Source of the DNA: Acinetobacter sp. ANC 4178
GTDB taxonomy: Bacteria > Pseudomonadota > Gammaproteobacteria > Pseudomonadales > Moraxellaceae
Direction of reading: 5' to 3'
Length of the DNA stretch: 64,000 nt
Assembly: GCF_004331175.1 (NCBI RefSeq)
Contig: NZ_SJOD01000003.1
Span: 310,001 to 374,000, forward strand
Shown: positions 8,556-17,628 of the stretch, in pieces
How positions within the stretch are numbered: the stretch's first letter is position 1
Layout of the letters: each line of letters begins with the position of its first letter
Position numbers and translations under genes: made by a program
The notes under the pieces: generated by a model
The model's database searches: none
Seen by the model: only the letters and a program-made list of their open reading frames with translations
What the model was told of the DNA's origin: nothing

Positions 8556-10841
8556 CTACTCAACATTTATTTTTTCTAATTGTGTATTGTTAGGGTGATT
8601 CTGCACTGTCGATGCATGATCTGGTGTGATCACGATGGTGCGACCTTCTTTTTGCTCTACGGTCCCTGCCGAACTGGTTTGCCCTGTCGCAGCCGCAGCA
8701 TTCTGTTGTGTTGCCGATTTTGTCTGCTCATTTATGGCAAGTTTTTTCAGCACTTCGTCTCTAGGACCATCCATGACCACCTGACCTTGGTCAATCACAA
8801 TAACGCGATTCACAATGCTCAGAACTTGAGTTCGATGCGTCACTACCAACAAAGTTTTGTCTTTACACCATTGATGCAATGCCATCAGGGTTTGTCGTTC
8901 AGTTAACTGATCTAAGCCATTGGTCGGCTCATCCAATAACACTACACGTGGAGAACGCAACGTTAATCGAGCCAAGGCGATAATTTGCTTCTGCCCACCA
9001 GAAAGCCCTAAACCATCTTCTCCTAAAGGCATGTCTAAACCACGCGGATGATTTTGAATTAAGCTGTCCAGACCAAAGCGTTTCAAAGCCTGTAACAACT
9101 CTTGATCCGTAGAAAAACCATCTTGTCTGGACAAGTCTAAATTTTCACGTAACGTCCCAAGAAAAAGACGCGGTGCTTGCCCCAGTAAAGCAACCTGATT
9201 ACGCAAATAATTCGGATCTAACTGACGTAAATCCACACCATCCAGCGTGACATTTCCCTCTAGCGGTTCAAACATGCCACTGGCGAGCTTTAACGTGGTC
9301 GTTTTACCACTGCCGATTTTCCCGAGTATTCCCACTTTTTCACCGGGCGCGATATTCAGATTTAAGCCCTTAAGCGCAGGAGGAATATCTTTTTGATATT
9401 TAAAGCTTACGTTTTGAAATTTAAGTGCACCATTGACCTGATCTAGGCTGATATATTGCCGATCGGGATGACGTTCAATTTTACGATCAATAATGCTTTG
9501 CAGCCCTTGTAGACCAATTTTGGCCTGTTGAAAACGAATCGCTAAACTCGAAATTTGTGCCAATGGCGCCAATGCGCGTCCCGATAAAATCACCGAAGCA
9601 ATCAATGCCCCCATGGTAATTTTATGATTTGGGTCTGGACTATGAATGAGATAAGTTCCAACAATGACTAAAATCACAGTGTTTAATTGCTGTACAGCAA
9701 CAGAAAAATTCACCACAAAGTTGCTTAAATCTTTAGTTTTGGTACTTGAGGCTGCATTTTTAGCCGTGTAAAAATCCCATTTTTGCTGTGCCCAACTGGT
9801 TGCATTATTGGCTTTTAACGTTTCAATCCCTTCAATTGCCTCTACCGCCAAACCTTGGCGTTGCGAAGACTCTTTCATTGATTCATTGATATAGCGTGCT
9901 AAAGGTCTCTGAGACAGCATTCCAATCAACATCACGATTGGAATTAAAATTAAGGGAACAATTGCCAGTACACCGCCAATCATCCAAATCACAGTAATAA
10001 AAAGCAAAAGAAATGGTAAATCAACCAACACCAACAGACTAGCGCTGGTCATGAATTCCCGCACAGATTCAAATTCACGCAGATTATTGGCATAAGAACC
10101 CGATGACACTGGACGTTCCGCTAAATCCAAACTCATCACACGACGAAAAATAGCCGAACTGATAATTAAATCGGCTTTTTTACCCGCTATATCGGTTAAA
10201 TGCCCACGGATCATTTTTGCAGCGAATTCAAAGCTGATTGCCAAAATAACCCCAATACTGAGCACCCAAAGGGTTTCATAAGATTTGTTCGGAATAACAC
10301 GGTCGTAAACATTCATGACATACAGTGAGCTGACCAATGCCAAGAAATTAATAATGAAAGTCGCTAAGATAACTTGCGAATAATAGGCACGGAAACGCCA
10401 AATAACCTTCCAGAACCATGCTTTGGGTAAGTGATATTCTGGTAATTCAGAACGTAAATCACTGGCTAATTTCGGCTTAATAAACCAACAGTACCCTAAG
10501 TACAGTTCTGATAATTGCGCATGATCAACTCTTTGCTTTAAACCATCAATTTGTTGCAATTCATAAATTCGGTCAGCTCCTCCGCCATGAATTTGAGTAA
10601 TCACTGCGGCTTCATTTTGCTGTAAAACAATCACTACAGGCACAGCTAAAGCGGGAATTTCATTGAGCGCTTTTTTACTTAACGTATTTTCAAAGCCATG
10701 ACTTTTTAATACCTCAACCAAGGAAGGGAAATTCACATTTAAATTTTGATCATGCGTTACCTGTGCCATCAACGTTGCCACGGGTAAAGGGCTCCCCAAT
10801 AGTCGGGTTACCAAAGCAATATGCTCTATTATGGATTTCAT
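8556..10841 (-). CDS. LapB/LssB-type type I secretion ABC exporter (permease-ATPase)
   Basis: Inner-membrane exporter that powers secretion of the adjacent adhesin. About residues 1-130 form a peptidase C39-like domain; no cysteine occupies a catalytic position, as in LapB/HlyB exporters that bind the substrate without cutting it. A six-helix ABC transmembrane domain follows (about 150-440). The nucleotide-binding domain has Walker A GKIGSGKTTTLK, signature LSGGQKQ, Walker B VVLLDEP and the H-loop histidine in VVTHR. The C-terminus extends about 50 residues past the ATPase with an A/Q/T-rich tail, an unusual addition of unknown role. The 761-aa length otherwise fits. It is flanked by the TolC-type gene (88 bp upstream) and the HlyD-type gene. 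Confidence 0.95.
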   Translation of the reverse strand: MKSIIEHIALVTRLLGSPLPVATLMAQVTHDQNLNVNFPSLVEVLKSHGFENTLSKKALNEIPALAVPVVIVLQQNEAAVITQIHGGGADRIYELQQIDGLKQRVDHAQLSELYLGYCWFIKPKLASDLRSELPEYHLPKAWFWKVIWRFRAYYSQVILATFIINFLALVSSLYVMNVYDRVIPNKSYETLWVLSIGVILAISFEFAAKMIRGHLTDIAGKKADLIISSAIFRRVMSLDLAERPVSSGSYANNLREFESVREFMTSASLLVLVDLPFLLLFITVIWMIGGVLAIVPLILIPIVMLIGMLSQRPLARYINESMKESSQRQGLAVEAIEGIETLKANNATSWAQQKWDFYTAKNAASSTKTKDLSNFVVNFSVAVQQLNTVILVIVGTYLIHSPDPNHKITMGALIASVILSGRALAPLAQISSLAIRFQQAKIGLQGLQSIIDRKIERHPDRQYISLDQVNGALKFQNVSFKYQKDIPPALKGLNLNIAPGEKVGILGKIGSGKTTTLKLASGMFEPLEGNVTLDGVDLRQLDPNYLRNQVALLGQAPRLFLGTLRENLDLSRQDGFSTDQELLQALKRFGLDSLIQNHPRGLDMPLGEDGLGLSGGQKQIIALARLTLRSPRVVLLDEPTNGLDQLTERQTLMALHQWCKDKTLLVVTHRTQVLSIVNRVIVIDQGQVVMDGPRDEVLKKLAINEQTKSATQQNAAAATGQTSSAGTVEQKEGRTIVITPDHASTVQNHPNNTQLEKINVE

Positions 10842-10928
10842 TCTCTTTATGTCATCCTATTTTAATGACTTGACCTTCAGGTCAATTACGCATGATCCAC
10901 ATCCACTTTGGATCAACAGTTTTTATTG

Positions 10929-12191
10929 TTACTGCTTCACCCAATTGCTAATATTGGCTTGAGCACGCAAATAAGCCAGTGCTGCCATTCGATAATCATT
11001 CTGTGCCGTCACATAAGCCATTTCGACACCTGCTAATTCGTTATACGCATTCAACACATCAATTAAGCTTTTGCGCGCAATCTTGAACTGCTTTTCATTG
11101 TCACTGACCACTTTACGAGATGCTAAAATTTGCTCCTGTGAAATATTCATTTTTTGCTGGCTTTGAAACATATCAATTTCAGCCGTACGTGCACGCTCCT
11201 CAATATCGCGCTGAATTTGATCAAGTCGTGCTTTAGCTGCCACCGCAGATTGCCCACTTTGTTCAACAGAATATTTCGCCCCACGGTTCAATAAATCCCA
11301 CGACATATTCACATACACTTCACGATCTTCAGTGCTTACATTGCCTTCCAAATTAATACTTGGATAACGCTTTGCTTTACGATATTTCACTTCAGAACGA
11401 ATACTCTCGAGCTCTGCCTCCTGAGCCAAATAAGAAGGATGGTGCGTAACCTCTCCCAGTTGATAACGCGATATAAATTCAGAGGGCGCCAGACCAATAA
11501 ACGGATCACTCAGCGTGTCTTGATCAATCACTTCTGGGGAATATTTCTTAAGATGACTGAGCGCAAAACCCAATTCACGCTGCAAACTGCTAATGGTGTG
11601 TTCGACCTGCATTTGACGAGCACGTGCTTGTGTGAGTTCAGAACGACGTCCCGCATCATATTGCACAATCACACTGATATCTTGCGTAAACTTATTGTGA
11701 CGCTGCAAACTTCGCATCTGTACAGCAAGCGCTTCATGTGCGTTCAGCGCCTTTAAATATTCAGAACCAATGTTGTAGCCTAGCTCCTCCGCAGTCTCAT
11801 CAATTTTCTGTTCAAAATATTGAGATTTCTTCTCATCACGATCGACTTGAGCACTAATCGCGCCAAAAGAATAGAGGTTCAAACTTCCCCTCACTCCAGG
11901 TGTAAAATCTTCACTCACATAGTCATATTGTTTCTTGTGAGATTGACCAAGAATCTGGTTACCGGTCAAAGCCAAGGTTGGATAATGTAGCGATTTTGAC
12001 TCTTTGACTTTACTTAATGCGGCTTCTTCATTTGCTTGTGCTTCCAACATCATTGGGTCTTGCTCCAAAGCTGTTTTTAACAATGTCTGTAACTGAACCG
12101 CATAAACCGAACTGCTACATAATAATGTGATCAATAAAGCAATTCTTTTATGCCAAGTCATTTGTTTTACTTGTTTATTTCGCATTCTCAT
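10929..12191 (-). CDS. TolC-family outer-membrane channel of the type I secretion system
   Basis: Outer-membrane efflux/secretion channel (LapE/AggA-like). A Sec signal peptide ends at SSVYA after a basic start. The mature protein shows two TolC half-repeats rich in heptads, with typical pieces such as QARARQMQVEHTISSLQREL and a C-terminal half ending in NISNWVKQ. The 420-residue length is normal. It is the first gene of the leftward adhesin-secretion cluster, and the AT-rich DNA upstream presumably holds the cluster promoter. Two alternative ATGs (codons 1 and 11) both leave an intact signal peptide, so the exact start is uncertain. Confidence 0.93.
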   Translation of the reverse strand: MRMRNKQVKQMTWHKRIALLITLLCSSSVYAVQLQTLLKTALEQDPMMLEAQANEEAALSKVKESKSLHYPTLALTGNQILGQSHKKQYDYVSEDFTPGVRGSLNLYSFGAISAQVDRDEKKSQYFEQKIDETAEELGYNIGSEYLKALNAHEALAVQMRSLQRHNKFTQDISVIVQYDAGRRSELTQARARQMQVEHTISSLQRELGFALSHLKKYSPEVIDQDTLSDPFIGLAPSEFISRYQLGEVTHHPSYLAQEAELESIRSEVKYRKAKRYPSINLEGNVSTEDREVYVNMSWDLLNRGAKYSVEQSGQSAVAAKARLDQIQRDIEERARTAEIDMFQSQQKMNISQEQILASRKVVSDNEKQFKIARKSLIDVLNAYNELAGVEMAYVTAQNDYRMAALAYLRAQANISNWVKQ

Positions 12192-12768
12192 ATTTTTACT
12201 TTAGATATTTCTTATATACACAGAAAACTGTGACTTGCCTCTTAATGTAATTTTAGCAATTAAATTCAATAAGATAATTAAATATTTACAAAGCAAAACA
12301 AGACACGCATTATTAAGTTAAAATTAATTATGATAAAAAATAGACAGATGAATTTTTTATTCAATCAGAATATTAGAATAAATTTAATCAATATAGAGAG
12401 ATTAATTTACAGAAAAAATGTGCATTAGTTAACTAAAAACTAATATTTATTTTTTATTTTGTACATATGTATATTAATTATGCATTCATTTAATTATTAT
12501 CACTTTTGCTTATCTTTTAAACAAAACTTATCAGCATGCAAAACCAAGCATCTTGGTATACATTATTTGTTACAAATAAACCAACTGTATTACTCAACTT
12601 TAGCGATGAAATACATCACTTTTCTAGTTTTAAGTCTTTTCATTATTTTGTCTTTAATACAGTAAAATTGAATCCCAACAAGCACTATCCCCAATTCTTG
12701 GTATATTTCACATGAATGAACTGATTTCTCATCACAGTACATCTAAAAGCTTAGTCCATACAGACATT
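12192..12768. other. 577-bp AT-rich intergenic region upstream of the secretion operon
   Basis: No supported gene. It separates the leftward secretion operon from the 3' end of the acpP unit and should hold the secretion promoter. One perfect 12-bp palindrome, TTAGTTAACTAA, lies at 12425-12436. A short rightward reading frame at 12459-12665 has no recognisable ribosome binding site or protein features and was not called. Confidence 0.5.
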
Positions 12769-12797
12769 AAAAAAGCCACCTAAAAGGTGGCTTTTCT
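12769..12797 (-). terminator. Rho-independent terminator of the fab/acpP operon
   Basis: AAAAGCCACCT pairs perfectly with AGGTGGCTTTT around a 3-nt loop. Read leftward, the hairpin ends in a T run, 25-50 bp past the acpP stop codon. A weaker T run on the other side may make it bidirectional. Confidence 0.92.
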
Positions 12798-12821
12798 TTC
12801 AGCAGCGCTGAACATCAACAA

Positions 12822-13058
12822 TTAACCAAGTTTCTTAGAAACATAGTCAATAGCAGATTGAACTGTAGTGATTTCGTTAGAATCTTCATCAGGAATAGTG
12901 ATGTCGAAGTCATTTTCGAAAGACATTACAAGTTCAACTAGGTCTAGAGAGTCAGCACCCAAGTCATCCATGAAAGATGCTTCGTTTTTGATCTCTTCTA
13001 CTTTAAGACCCAATTGTTCTGCAACCGCTTGTTTAACGCGTTGTTCGATATCGCTCAC
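12822..13058 (-). CDS. acpP: Acyl carrier protein
   Basis: Carrier of growing acyl chains in type II fatty-acid synthesis. The 78-residue acidic protein has the phosphopantetheine attachment motif [10 protein letters not shown] with the modified serine. A GTG start at 13058 (reading SDIEQRVKQ after the initiator) is chosen because AGGAG lies 7 nt upstream; an in-frame ATG 15 nt earlier overlaps that ribosome binding site. It is the last gene of the fabD-fabG-acpP unit, followed directly by a terminator. fabF, which follows acpP in E. coli, is not here. Confidence 0.97.
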   Translation of the reverse strand: MSDIEQRVKQAVAEQLGLKVEEIKNEASFMDDLGADSLDLVELVMSFENDFDITIPDEDSNEITTVQSAIDYVSKKLG

Positions 13059-13145
13059 AGGAATTCTCCTCATTGCTTGTGGCGTTTTTAAATGCCGTTA
13101 GTTTAATTGAAACTCTAATTTTTTGAAAGTTTATCCATCAGCTAA

Positions 13146-13880
13146 TTAGCTCATGTATAAACCACCATTTACGTGTATAACCGTACCCGTAATATAACTT
13201 GCCTTCTCAGAAGCCAAGAAACTTACAGCATTCGCGATATCTTGTGGTTCACCTAAACGTTGAAGTGCCACTTGATCACTCATTTTTTTACGAATTTCTT
13301 CGCTTAATTGTTCTGTCATTTCTGTTGCGATGAAACCTGGTGCAACTGAGTTTACAGTAATTTGGCGGCTACCCATCTCTTTTGCAAGGCTGCGGCTAAA
13401 TGCCTCAATCCCTGCTTTAGCAGCTGAATAGTTTGCCTGTCCTGGGTTTGCGAAATGTGCAACCACAGAACTAATATTAATAATTCGTCCAAAACGCGCT
13501 TTGGTCATACCTTTAAGAACGCGTTTTGATAAGCGGTAGACCGCTTTTAAATGAATATTGAGAATATCATCCCAGTCATCTTCAGACATACGCAACAACA
13601 AATTATCTTTGGTAATCCCTGCATTATTTACAAGTGCAAGAACTGGACCATAATTTTGTTCGATATCTGTAACCAAAGCATCAATTGCAGTACCGTCACG
13701 TACATCGAGTACCTTACCTGCACCATTTTCACCAAATGCTGCTGATAATTTTTCCGCACCAGACTCAGAAGTCGCTGTACCTACTACAAAATAACCGTCT
13801 TGAATGAGTTGTTGAGCGATGGCAGCACCAATCCCTCGACTCGCGCCTGTCACCAATGCAACTTTGCGTTCTTGTGTCAT
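13146..13880 (-). CDS. fabG: 3-oxoacyl-ACP reductase
   Basis: NADPH-dependent reduction of 3-oxoacyl-ACP in fatty-acid elongation. A classical short-chain dehydrogenase of 244 aa: cofactor motif TGASRGIG at residues ~12-19, NNAG near residue 88, catalytic serine in INISS, and the YSAAK tyrosine/lysine pair. The C-terminus HVNGGLYM is typical of FabG. Its ATG overlaps the fabD stop codon by 4 bp, showing translational coupling, and acpP follows 87 bp downstream. Confidence 0.97.
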   Translation of the reverse strand: MTQERKVALVTGASRGIGAAIAQQLIQDGYFVVGTATSESGAEKLSAAFGENGAGKVLDVRDGTAIDALVTDIEQNYGPVLALVNNAGITKDNLLLRMSEDDWDDILNIHLKAVYRLSKRVLKGMTKARFGRIINISSVVAHFANPGQANYSAAKAGIEAFSRSLAKEMGSRQITVNSVAPGFIATEMTEQLSEEIRKKMSDQVALQRLGEPQDIANAVSFLASEKASYITGTVIHVNGGLYMS

Positions 13881-14863
13881 GCAATTTTCCCTTCCGCCAC
13901 TAAAATGGCATTCAGCGCATCCTCCATACGACCTTTCGTATCGATTGGGAATGCTTTTTCTATATTCGGCAAACGTTTCGCAAGATTGGCAAGGACATTA
14001 CCAGGACCACATTCAACAATATATTGTATGCCCTGATCTTGCACAGTCTGCATTGTCTTTGTCCACTGTACCGATTGATACAATTGTGCAGTCAATGCTT
14101 GACGTAATTGCGCTACATCTGTCGCGATTTCCGCGTTGACATTTTGTATTACAGGAATACTAGGTAGCTCAATGGCAGTTTGTTCCAAAGCTTGCGCGAA
14201 TTGCTCAGCAGCAGGTTTCATCAGCGAACAATGTGATGGAACCGACACAGGAAGCGCAATTGCCTTGCCTGATTGTTCTTTTGCAATGGCCATTACTGCT
14301 TCTACTGCAGCTTTATCACCCGCGATCACCACCTGACCTTGCGCATTATAATTTGCAGCTTCTACTGAACCCTGACCCTGCGCTGAAACTTCAGCACACA
14401 GCTCAAGGACTTTGGCATCCTCTAAACCCAAAATAGCCGCCATTGCGCCTTGACCTTGCGGAACAGCACTTTGCATCAGTTTGCCACGTAAATTGACGAG
14501 CTTAACAGCATCACCCAAGGTCATTGCACCCGCAGCCACCAAAGCACTGTATTCACCTAATGAGTGACCCGCAAGATATTTAGGTACAACACCACCCAAC
14601 TCCAACCATACACGCCATAAAGCAATACTGGCTGTGAGCAATACAGGTTGAGTAAATTCAGTTTGGTCTAAACCTTCACCAGATTGTGCAATGTGCCACA
14701 AATCGAATCCAACCGCTTTAGAGGCTTCTGCAAATGTTGCTTCAACACTGGCAAATTGTTCTGCCAATTCAGCCAGCATGCCAACTTTTTGCGAACCTTG
14801 ACCTGGAAACACAAATGCAGTTTTTGTTGCTTGAGCTGCTTGTTCAAGTGGTCTAGCAGACAT
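13877..14863 (-). CDS. fabD: Malonyl-CoA:ACP transacylase
   Basis: Transfers malonyl groups from CoA to ACP to supply fatty-acid synthesis. It starts with the family motif FVFPGQGSQ (residues ~17-25), carries the nucleophile elbow GHSLGEYSALVAAG (serine near 101) and the catalytic histidine in VPSHCSLM. Length 328 aa is slightly longer than E. coli FabD because of a short N-terminal extension. AAGGAT precedes the ATG. It follows the rpmF terminator, so it probably has its own promoter in the 14864-14962 gap; plsX and fabH, which usually sit between rpmF and fabD, are absent. Confidence 0.96.
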   Translation of the reverse strand: MSARPLEQAAQATKTAFVFPGQGSQKVGMLAELAEQFASVEATFAEASKAVGFDLWHIAQSGEGLDQTEFTQPVLLTASIALWRVWLELGGVVPKYLAGHSLGEYSALVAAGAMTLGDAVKLVNLRGKLMQSAVPQGQGAMAAILGLEDAKVLELCAEVSAQGQGSVEAANYNAQGQVVIAGDKAAVEAVMAIAKEQSGKAIALPVSVPSHCSLMKPAAEQFAQALEQTAIELPSIPVIQNVNAEIATDVAQLRQALTAQLYQSVQWTKTMQTVQDQGIQYIVECGPGNVLANLAKRLPNIEKAFPIDTKGRMEDALNAILVAEGKIA

Positions 14864-14962
14864 ATAAAAAATCCTTTATGTAGTCACTGCTCATTCATGG
14901 AGCGGAAATTTAACACTTAATTTTGTTTTTGGTAATTGCGAAATACAACAAAAATCGAAGAC

Positions 14963-14986
14963 AAAAAAAAGGGAGCTTACGCTCCC
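14963..14986 (-). terminator. Rho-independent terminator after rpmF
   Basis: GGGAGC and GCTCCC pair around a GTAA loop (minus strand) and are followed by eight T residues in the leftward direction. It separates rpmF from the fab genes. Confidence 0.92.
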
Positions 14987-15024
14987 AATTTTTTCACTAA
15001 GCTCATCGCTTAATGCTTCATCAA

Positions 15025-15207
15025 TTATTCAGCAGATGCTTTAGCGAATAATTGACGACCACGGTAGATACCATCTTTAGATACGTGGTGACGACGGTGA
15101 GTCTCACCAGTAGCTTGGTCTACAGTTAATGCATTCTCAGTTAAAGCGTCATGTGAACGGCGCATGTCACGGCGAGAGCGACTTTTACGGTTTTGCTGAA
15201 CGGCCAT
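15025..15207 (-). CDS. rpmF: 50S ribosomal protein L32
   Basis: Small basic protein of the large ribosomal subunit, 60 aa. It has the L32 N-terminal signature [20 protein letters not shown] and the expected histidine-rich middle THRRHHV; it belongs to the form without the four zinc-binding cysteines. A strong AAGGAG site lies upstream. It sits 76 bp after yceD, the widely conserved yceD-rpmF pair. Confidence 0.98.
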   Translation of the reverse strand: MAVQQNRKSRSRRDMRRSHDALTENALTVDQATGETHRRHHVSKDGIYRGRQLFAKASAE

Positions 15208-15283
15208 GATGGCTCCTTACAAATCGAAAAATATGGATCAGAACAAATTCAGTTGTCTTATACGGAAGAGTATAACACAAAAA

Positions 15284-15841
15284 TTAGTTAAGTTTACCCT
15301 TCAAACTTGCCAAAACATCAAACGGGTTATCCCGCTTTTCTTCAACAAGCTCTTCAATGGCAGGTTGGTGCTTATGTTCACAAGCATCATGCTTAGGAGA
15401 CAAAGGCATCAACAATAACAATTCATCTTCTATCAGAGACAGTAAATCAGCCGTCGCAGGTGCATCATAGCTACCTTTCGTCGTTGCTTCACTTTCACCT
15501 AAGACGATGAAATCAGCATCCTCATCCAAGCGCTCTATCAGTGACTCATCATCCACTAGAGCTAGATGAAAATCTGAAACGAGTTCAATACTAACCGCGT
15601 CTAAACAACGCTGGCATTCCATTGGGACATGCGTTTCAACGCGACCATCTAGCCATACAATGCGATGATACGCATCCATTGATAGCTTACAGTCTATGTT
15701 AATCAATTGATCATCAATTGATCCAACAGCTTCACGAGCGATACGAGCAAAGCGAGACAATGGCAGGGTACCTGACCATGTAAAGCCTTGTTCAGCCCAT
15801 TTAAACGGCTCAATCTGTGCCGGAAAGGTATTTGCTGACAT
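15284..15841 (-). CDS. yceD: YceD/DUF177 family protein (23S rRNA accumulation)
   Basis: Member of the DUF177 family, implicated in accumulation of 23S rRNA and found next to rpmF in most gammaproteobacteria. Visible signatures are the ECQRCL cysteine pair near residue 80 and a C-terminal region with acidic LSLIEDELLLLMPLSP followed by HDACEHKH. Length 185 aa is typical. The exact biochemical function is not settled, so the call rests on family plus the yceD-rpmF arrangement. Confidence 0.93.
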   Translation of the reverse strand: MSANTFPAQIEPFKWAEQGFTWSGTLPLSRFARIAREAVGSIDDQLINIDCKLSMDAYHRIVWLDGRVETHVPMECQRCLDAVSIELVSDFHLALVDDESLIERLDEDADFIVLGESEATTKGSYDAPATADLLSLIEDELLLLMPLSPKHDACEHKHQPAIEELVEEKRDNPFDVLASLKGKLN

Positions 15842-15938
15842 AATTAAGGCGGCAATTCTACAAATTCATCAGTACTCTGTCAAAGATTAAGATACAATTT
15901 TGTACTTATTTAGACAGACCATTTTGGGTAACACAGTC

Positions 15939-16601
15939 ATGCATCTGTTGCAGCCGCAAACAGAAGTGAATAAAAAATCACTTGTTAGCACACTTTCAAC
16001 TGTTCATTTTGACATTTCACCAGACCAAGTGCAACGTTTGGAATGGGCGAATTTACAGTCAGAAACGGAACAAGTTGACTGGCTCATCTTACACTTTAAT
16101 TACTGGTTTTCCCACCTTAATGTGAATTTGATTCGTGGCGAACATGAACCTGAATATTTTCCAGCGACACAACAACAACCTGCACGTATTCAATTTGCCC
16201 ATGGTTTCTTTAATAGTGCGTTGCATGAAATTAGTCATTGGACCATTGCAGGTGAACAACGTCGTCTCCTTCCCGATTTGGGTTATTGGTATGCCCCAGA
16301 TGGCCGCACACAAGAACAACAAGCTTTATTTGAGCAAGTAGAAATTAAGCCTCAAGCCATTGAATGGATGTTTGCCAAAGCCTTTGGACGTAAATTCCGT
16401 GTTTCGCTCGACAATCTGACGGGTGACGGTGGCGATGGCTCTGCCTTTAAAGATCATGTATACGCACAAGTTCAGCATTATTGCTCTGGAGAAATAACTC
16501 TGCCACGAGATGCCCAATACTTTATTGACTGCATCTGTATATGCACACGAGGTGGCAAAAGATTACAAAGTGCCGAGTTTCAACGCGAAATGCTGGACTA
16601 A
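15939..16601 (+). CDS. epmC: Elongation factor P hydroxylase
   Basis: YfcM/EpmC family enzyme that hydroxylates the beta-lysylated lysine of EF-P. The diagnostic metal-binding stretch ALHEISHWTIAG is at about residues 92-103, with FAHGFFNS before it and YWYAPDGRTQEQQ after it. The ATG at 15939 gives 220 aa and is preferred over a TTG 39 bp upstream. It is divergent from yceD. The partner modification genes epmA and epmB are not in this window. Confidence 0.92.
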   Translation: MHLLQPQTEVNKKSLVSTLSTVHFDISPDQVQRLEWANLQSETEQVDWLILHFNYWFSHLNVNLIRGEHEPEYFPATQQQPARIQFAHGFFNSALHEISHWTIAGEQRRLLPDLGYWYAPDGRTQEQQALFEQVEIKPQAIEWMFAKAFGRKFRVSLDNLTGDGGDGSAFKDHVYAQVQHYCSGEITLPRDAQYFIDCICICTRGGKRLQSAEFQREMLD

Positions 16602-16675
16602 TTACAAAATTCATCAAAGTTACATGACAAGATGTTGTAATTTCAGCAGATAATATATAAAAAATCAGGAGAATA

Positions 16676-17296
16676 ATGATGTTGCACTTAAGAATACATC
16701 CTGATAATCCACAACCGCGCTTAATCAGTCAGGCAGTGGAACGCATTCGTGCGGGCGATGTGGTGGTTTATCCGACCGATGCTGCTTATGCAATTGGATG
16801 TCAGATTGGAAATAAGAATGCCATGGAGCGTATTTCTCAGATCCGTGGCTTAGGACCAAAGCATCAGTACGCAATTATTTGTTCAGATTTATCTGACATT
16901 GCCACCTACGCCAAAGTAGACAATGCCATGTATCGTTTACTGAAAAACAATACTCCCGCAGTTACCACCTTTATTTTACCTGCCACCAGTGAAGTACCAC
17001 GTCGACTGATGCACCCGAAAAAGAAAACCATTGGTCTACGCATTCCAAGCAATCCGATTTGTCAGCTGCTTCTGAGAGAATTGGGTGAGCCATTACTGAC
17101 CAGTACGCTGATTTTACCGGGTATTGAGGGTCCTTTAGATGATCCTTATGAAATCGAAATGCAACTTGAAAAACGCATTGATGTGTTTATTGATGGTGGC
17201 TTAGGTACTTTAAGCACCACCAGTATTGTGGATTTATCAGGAGAGAGTCCTGTTGTGATTCGTAAAGGCGTAGGTGATGTGAGTGCTTTTGAATAA
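16676..17296 (+). CDS. yciO: YciO-family protein (Sua5/YciO/YrdC superfamily)
   Basis: Homologue of the threonylcarbamoyl-AMP synthase fold, matching E. coli YciO rather than TsaC in order and length (206 aa). Signatures: IHPDNPQPRLISQAVE at the start, VVYPTDAAYAIGC, KNNTPAVTTFILP, and an ending IVDLSGESPVVIRKGVGDV. AGGAG lies just upstream of two adjacent ATGs (16676 and 16679). YciO proteins bind nucleotides and RNA, but whether they make t6A is unclear, so the enzymatic role is left open. It has its own short unit downstream of epmC. Confidence 0.9.
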   Translation: MMLHLRIHPDNPQPRLISQAVERIRAGDVVVYPTDAAYAIGCQIGNKNAMERISQIRGLGPKHQYAIICSDLSDIATYAKVDNAMYRLLKNNTPAVTTFILPATSEVPRRLMHPKKKTIGLRIPSNPICQLLLRELGEPLLTSTLILPGIEGPLDDPYEIEMQLEKRIDVFIDGGLGTLSTTSIVDLSGESPVVIRKGVGDVSAFE

Positions 17297-17628
17297 GTTT
17301 AACCATCTGGGTTGAGGGGGTTATCCCCCTTACCCTAATCCCTTTTCTAAGGCTTATTGTCTTGTTTCATTTTGATTTTATAAGTTTTTTCCACTCTTAT
17401 CCTGTTTAAAATAATGCTTTATGCTTCATCACGGAAATAAATACTCCGTATTTATTTGGCGCTTTTTTTGTTATTTGATCCCTCAAGTAATTTATTCATC
17501 ACCTAATATGCATTACACTAAGGCCTATTAAAATTATGTATTTTTTAATCACCTCTACTTTCTCCCCTAAGTACTGATTCGAAAACACATAATCATGCCT
17601 TTGAAAATTCGCGTGGCCAATAACTGTA
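17297..17628. other. 332-bp intergenic stretch with two inverted repeats
   Basis: No gene is seen. A small hairpin AGGGGG-TTAT-CCCCCT lies at 17315-17330. A perfect 10-bp inverted repeat (AAATAAATAC, loop TCC, GTATTTATTT) spans 17435-17457 and is followed by GGCGC and seven T residues, so it may terminate the yciO transcript. The remainder should hold the scpA promoter; no confident -35/-10 was found. Confidence 0.45.

Noticed and set aside
10870..10885. Small hairpin TTGACC-TTCA-GGTCAA between the TolC-type and exporter genes
   Set aside because: The stem is only six pairs with no T run; not enough to call a terminator or operator.
12459..12665. Short rightward reading frame with a hydrophobic C-terminus, upstream of the secretion operon
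   Set aside because: It lies in AT-rich non-coding DNA, has no ribosome binding site or recognisable feature, and the frame length is expected by chance.
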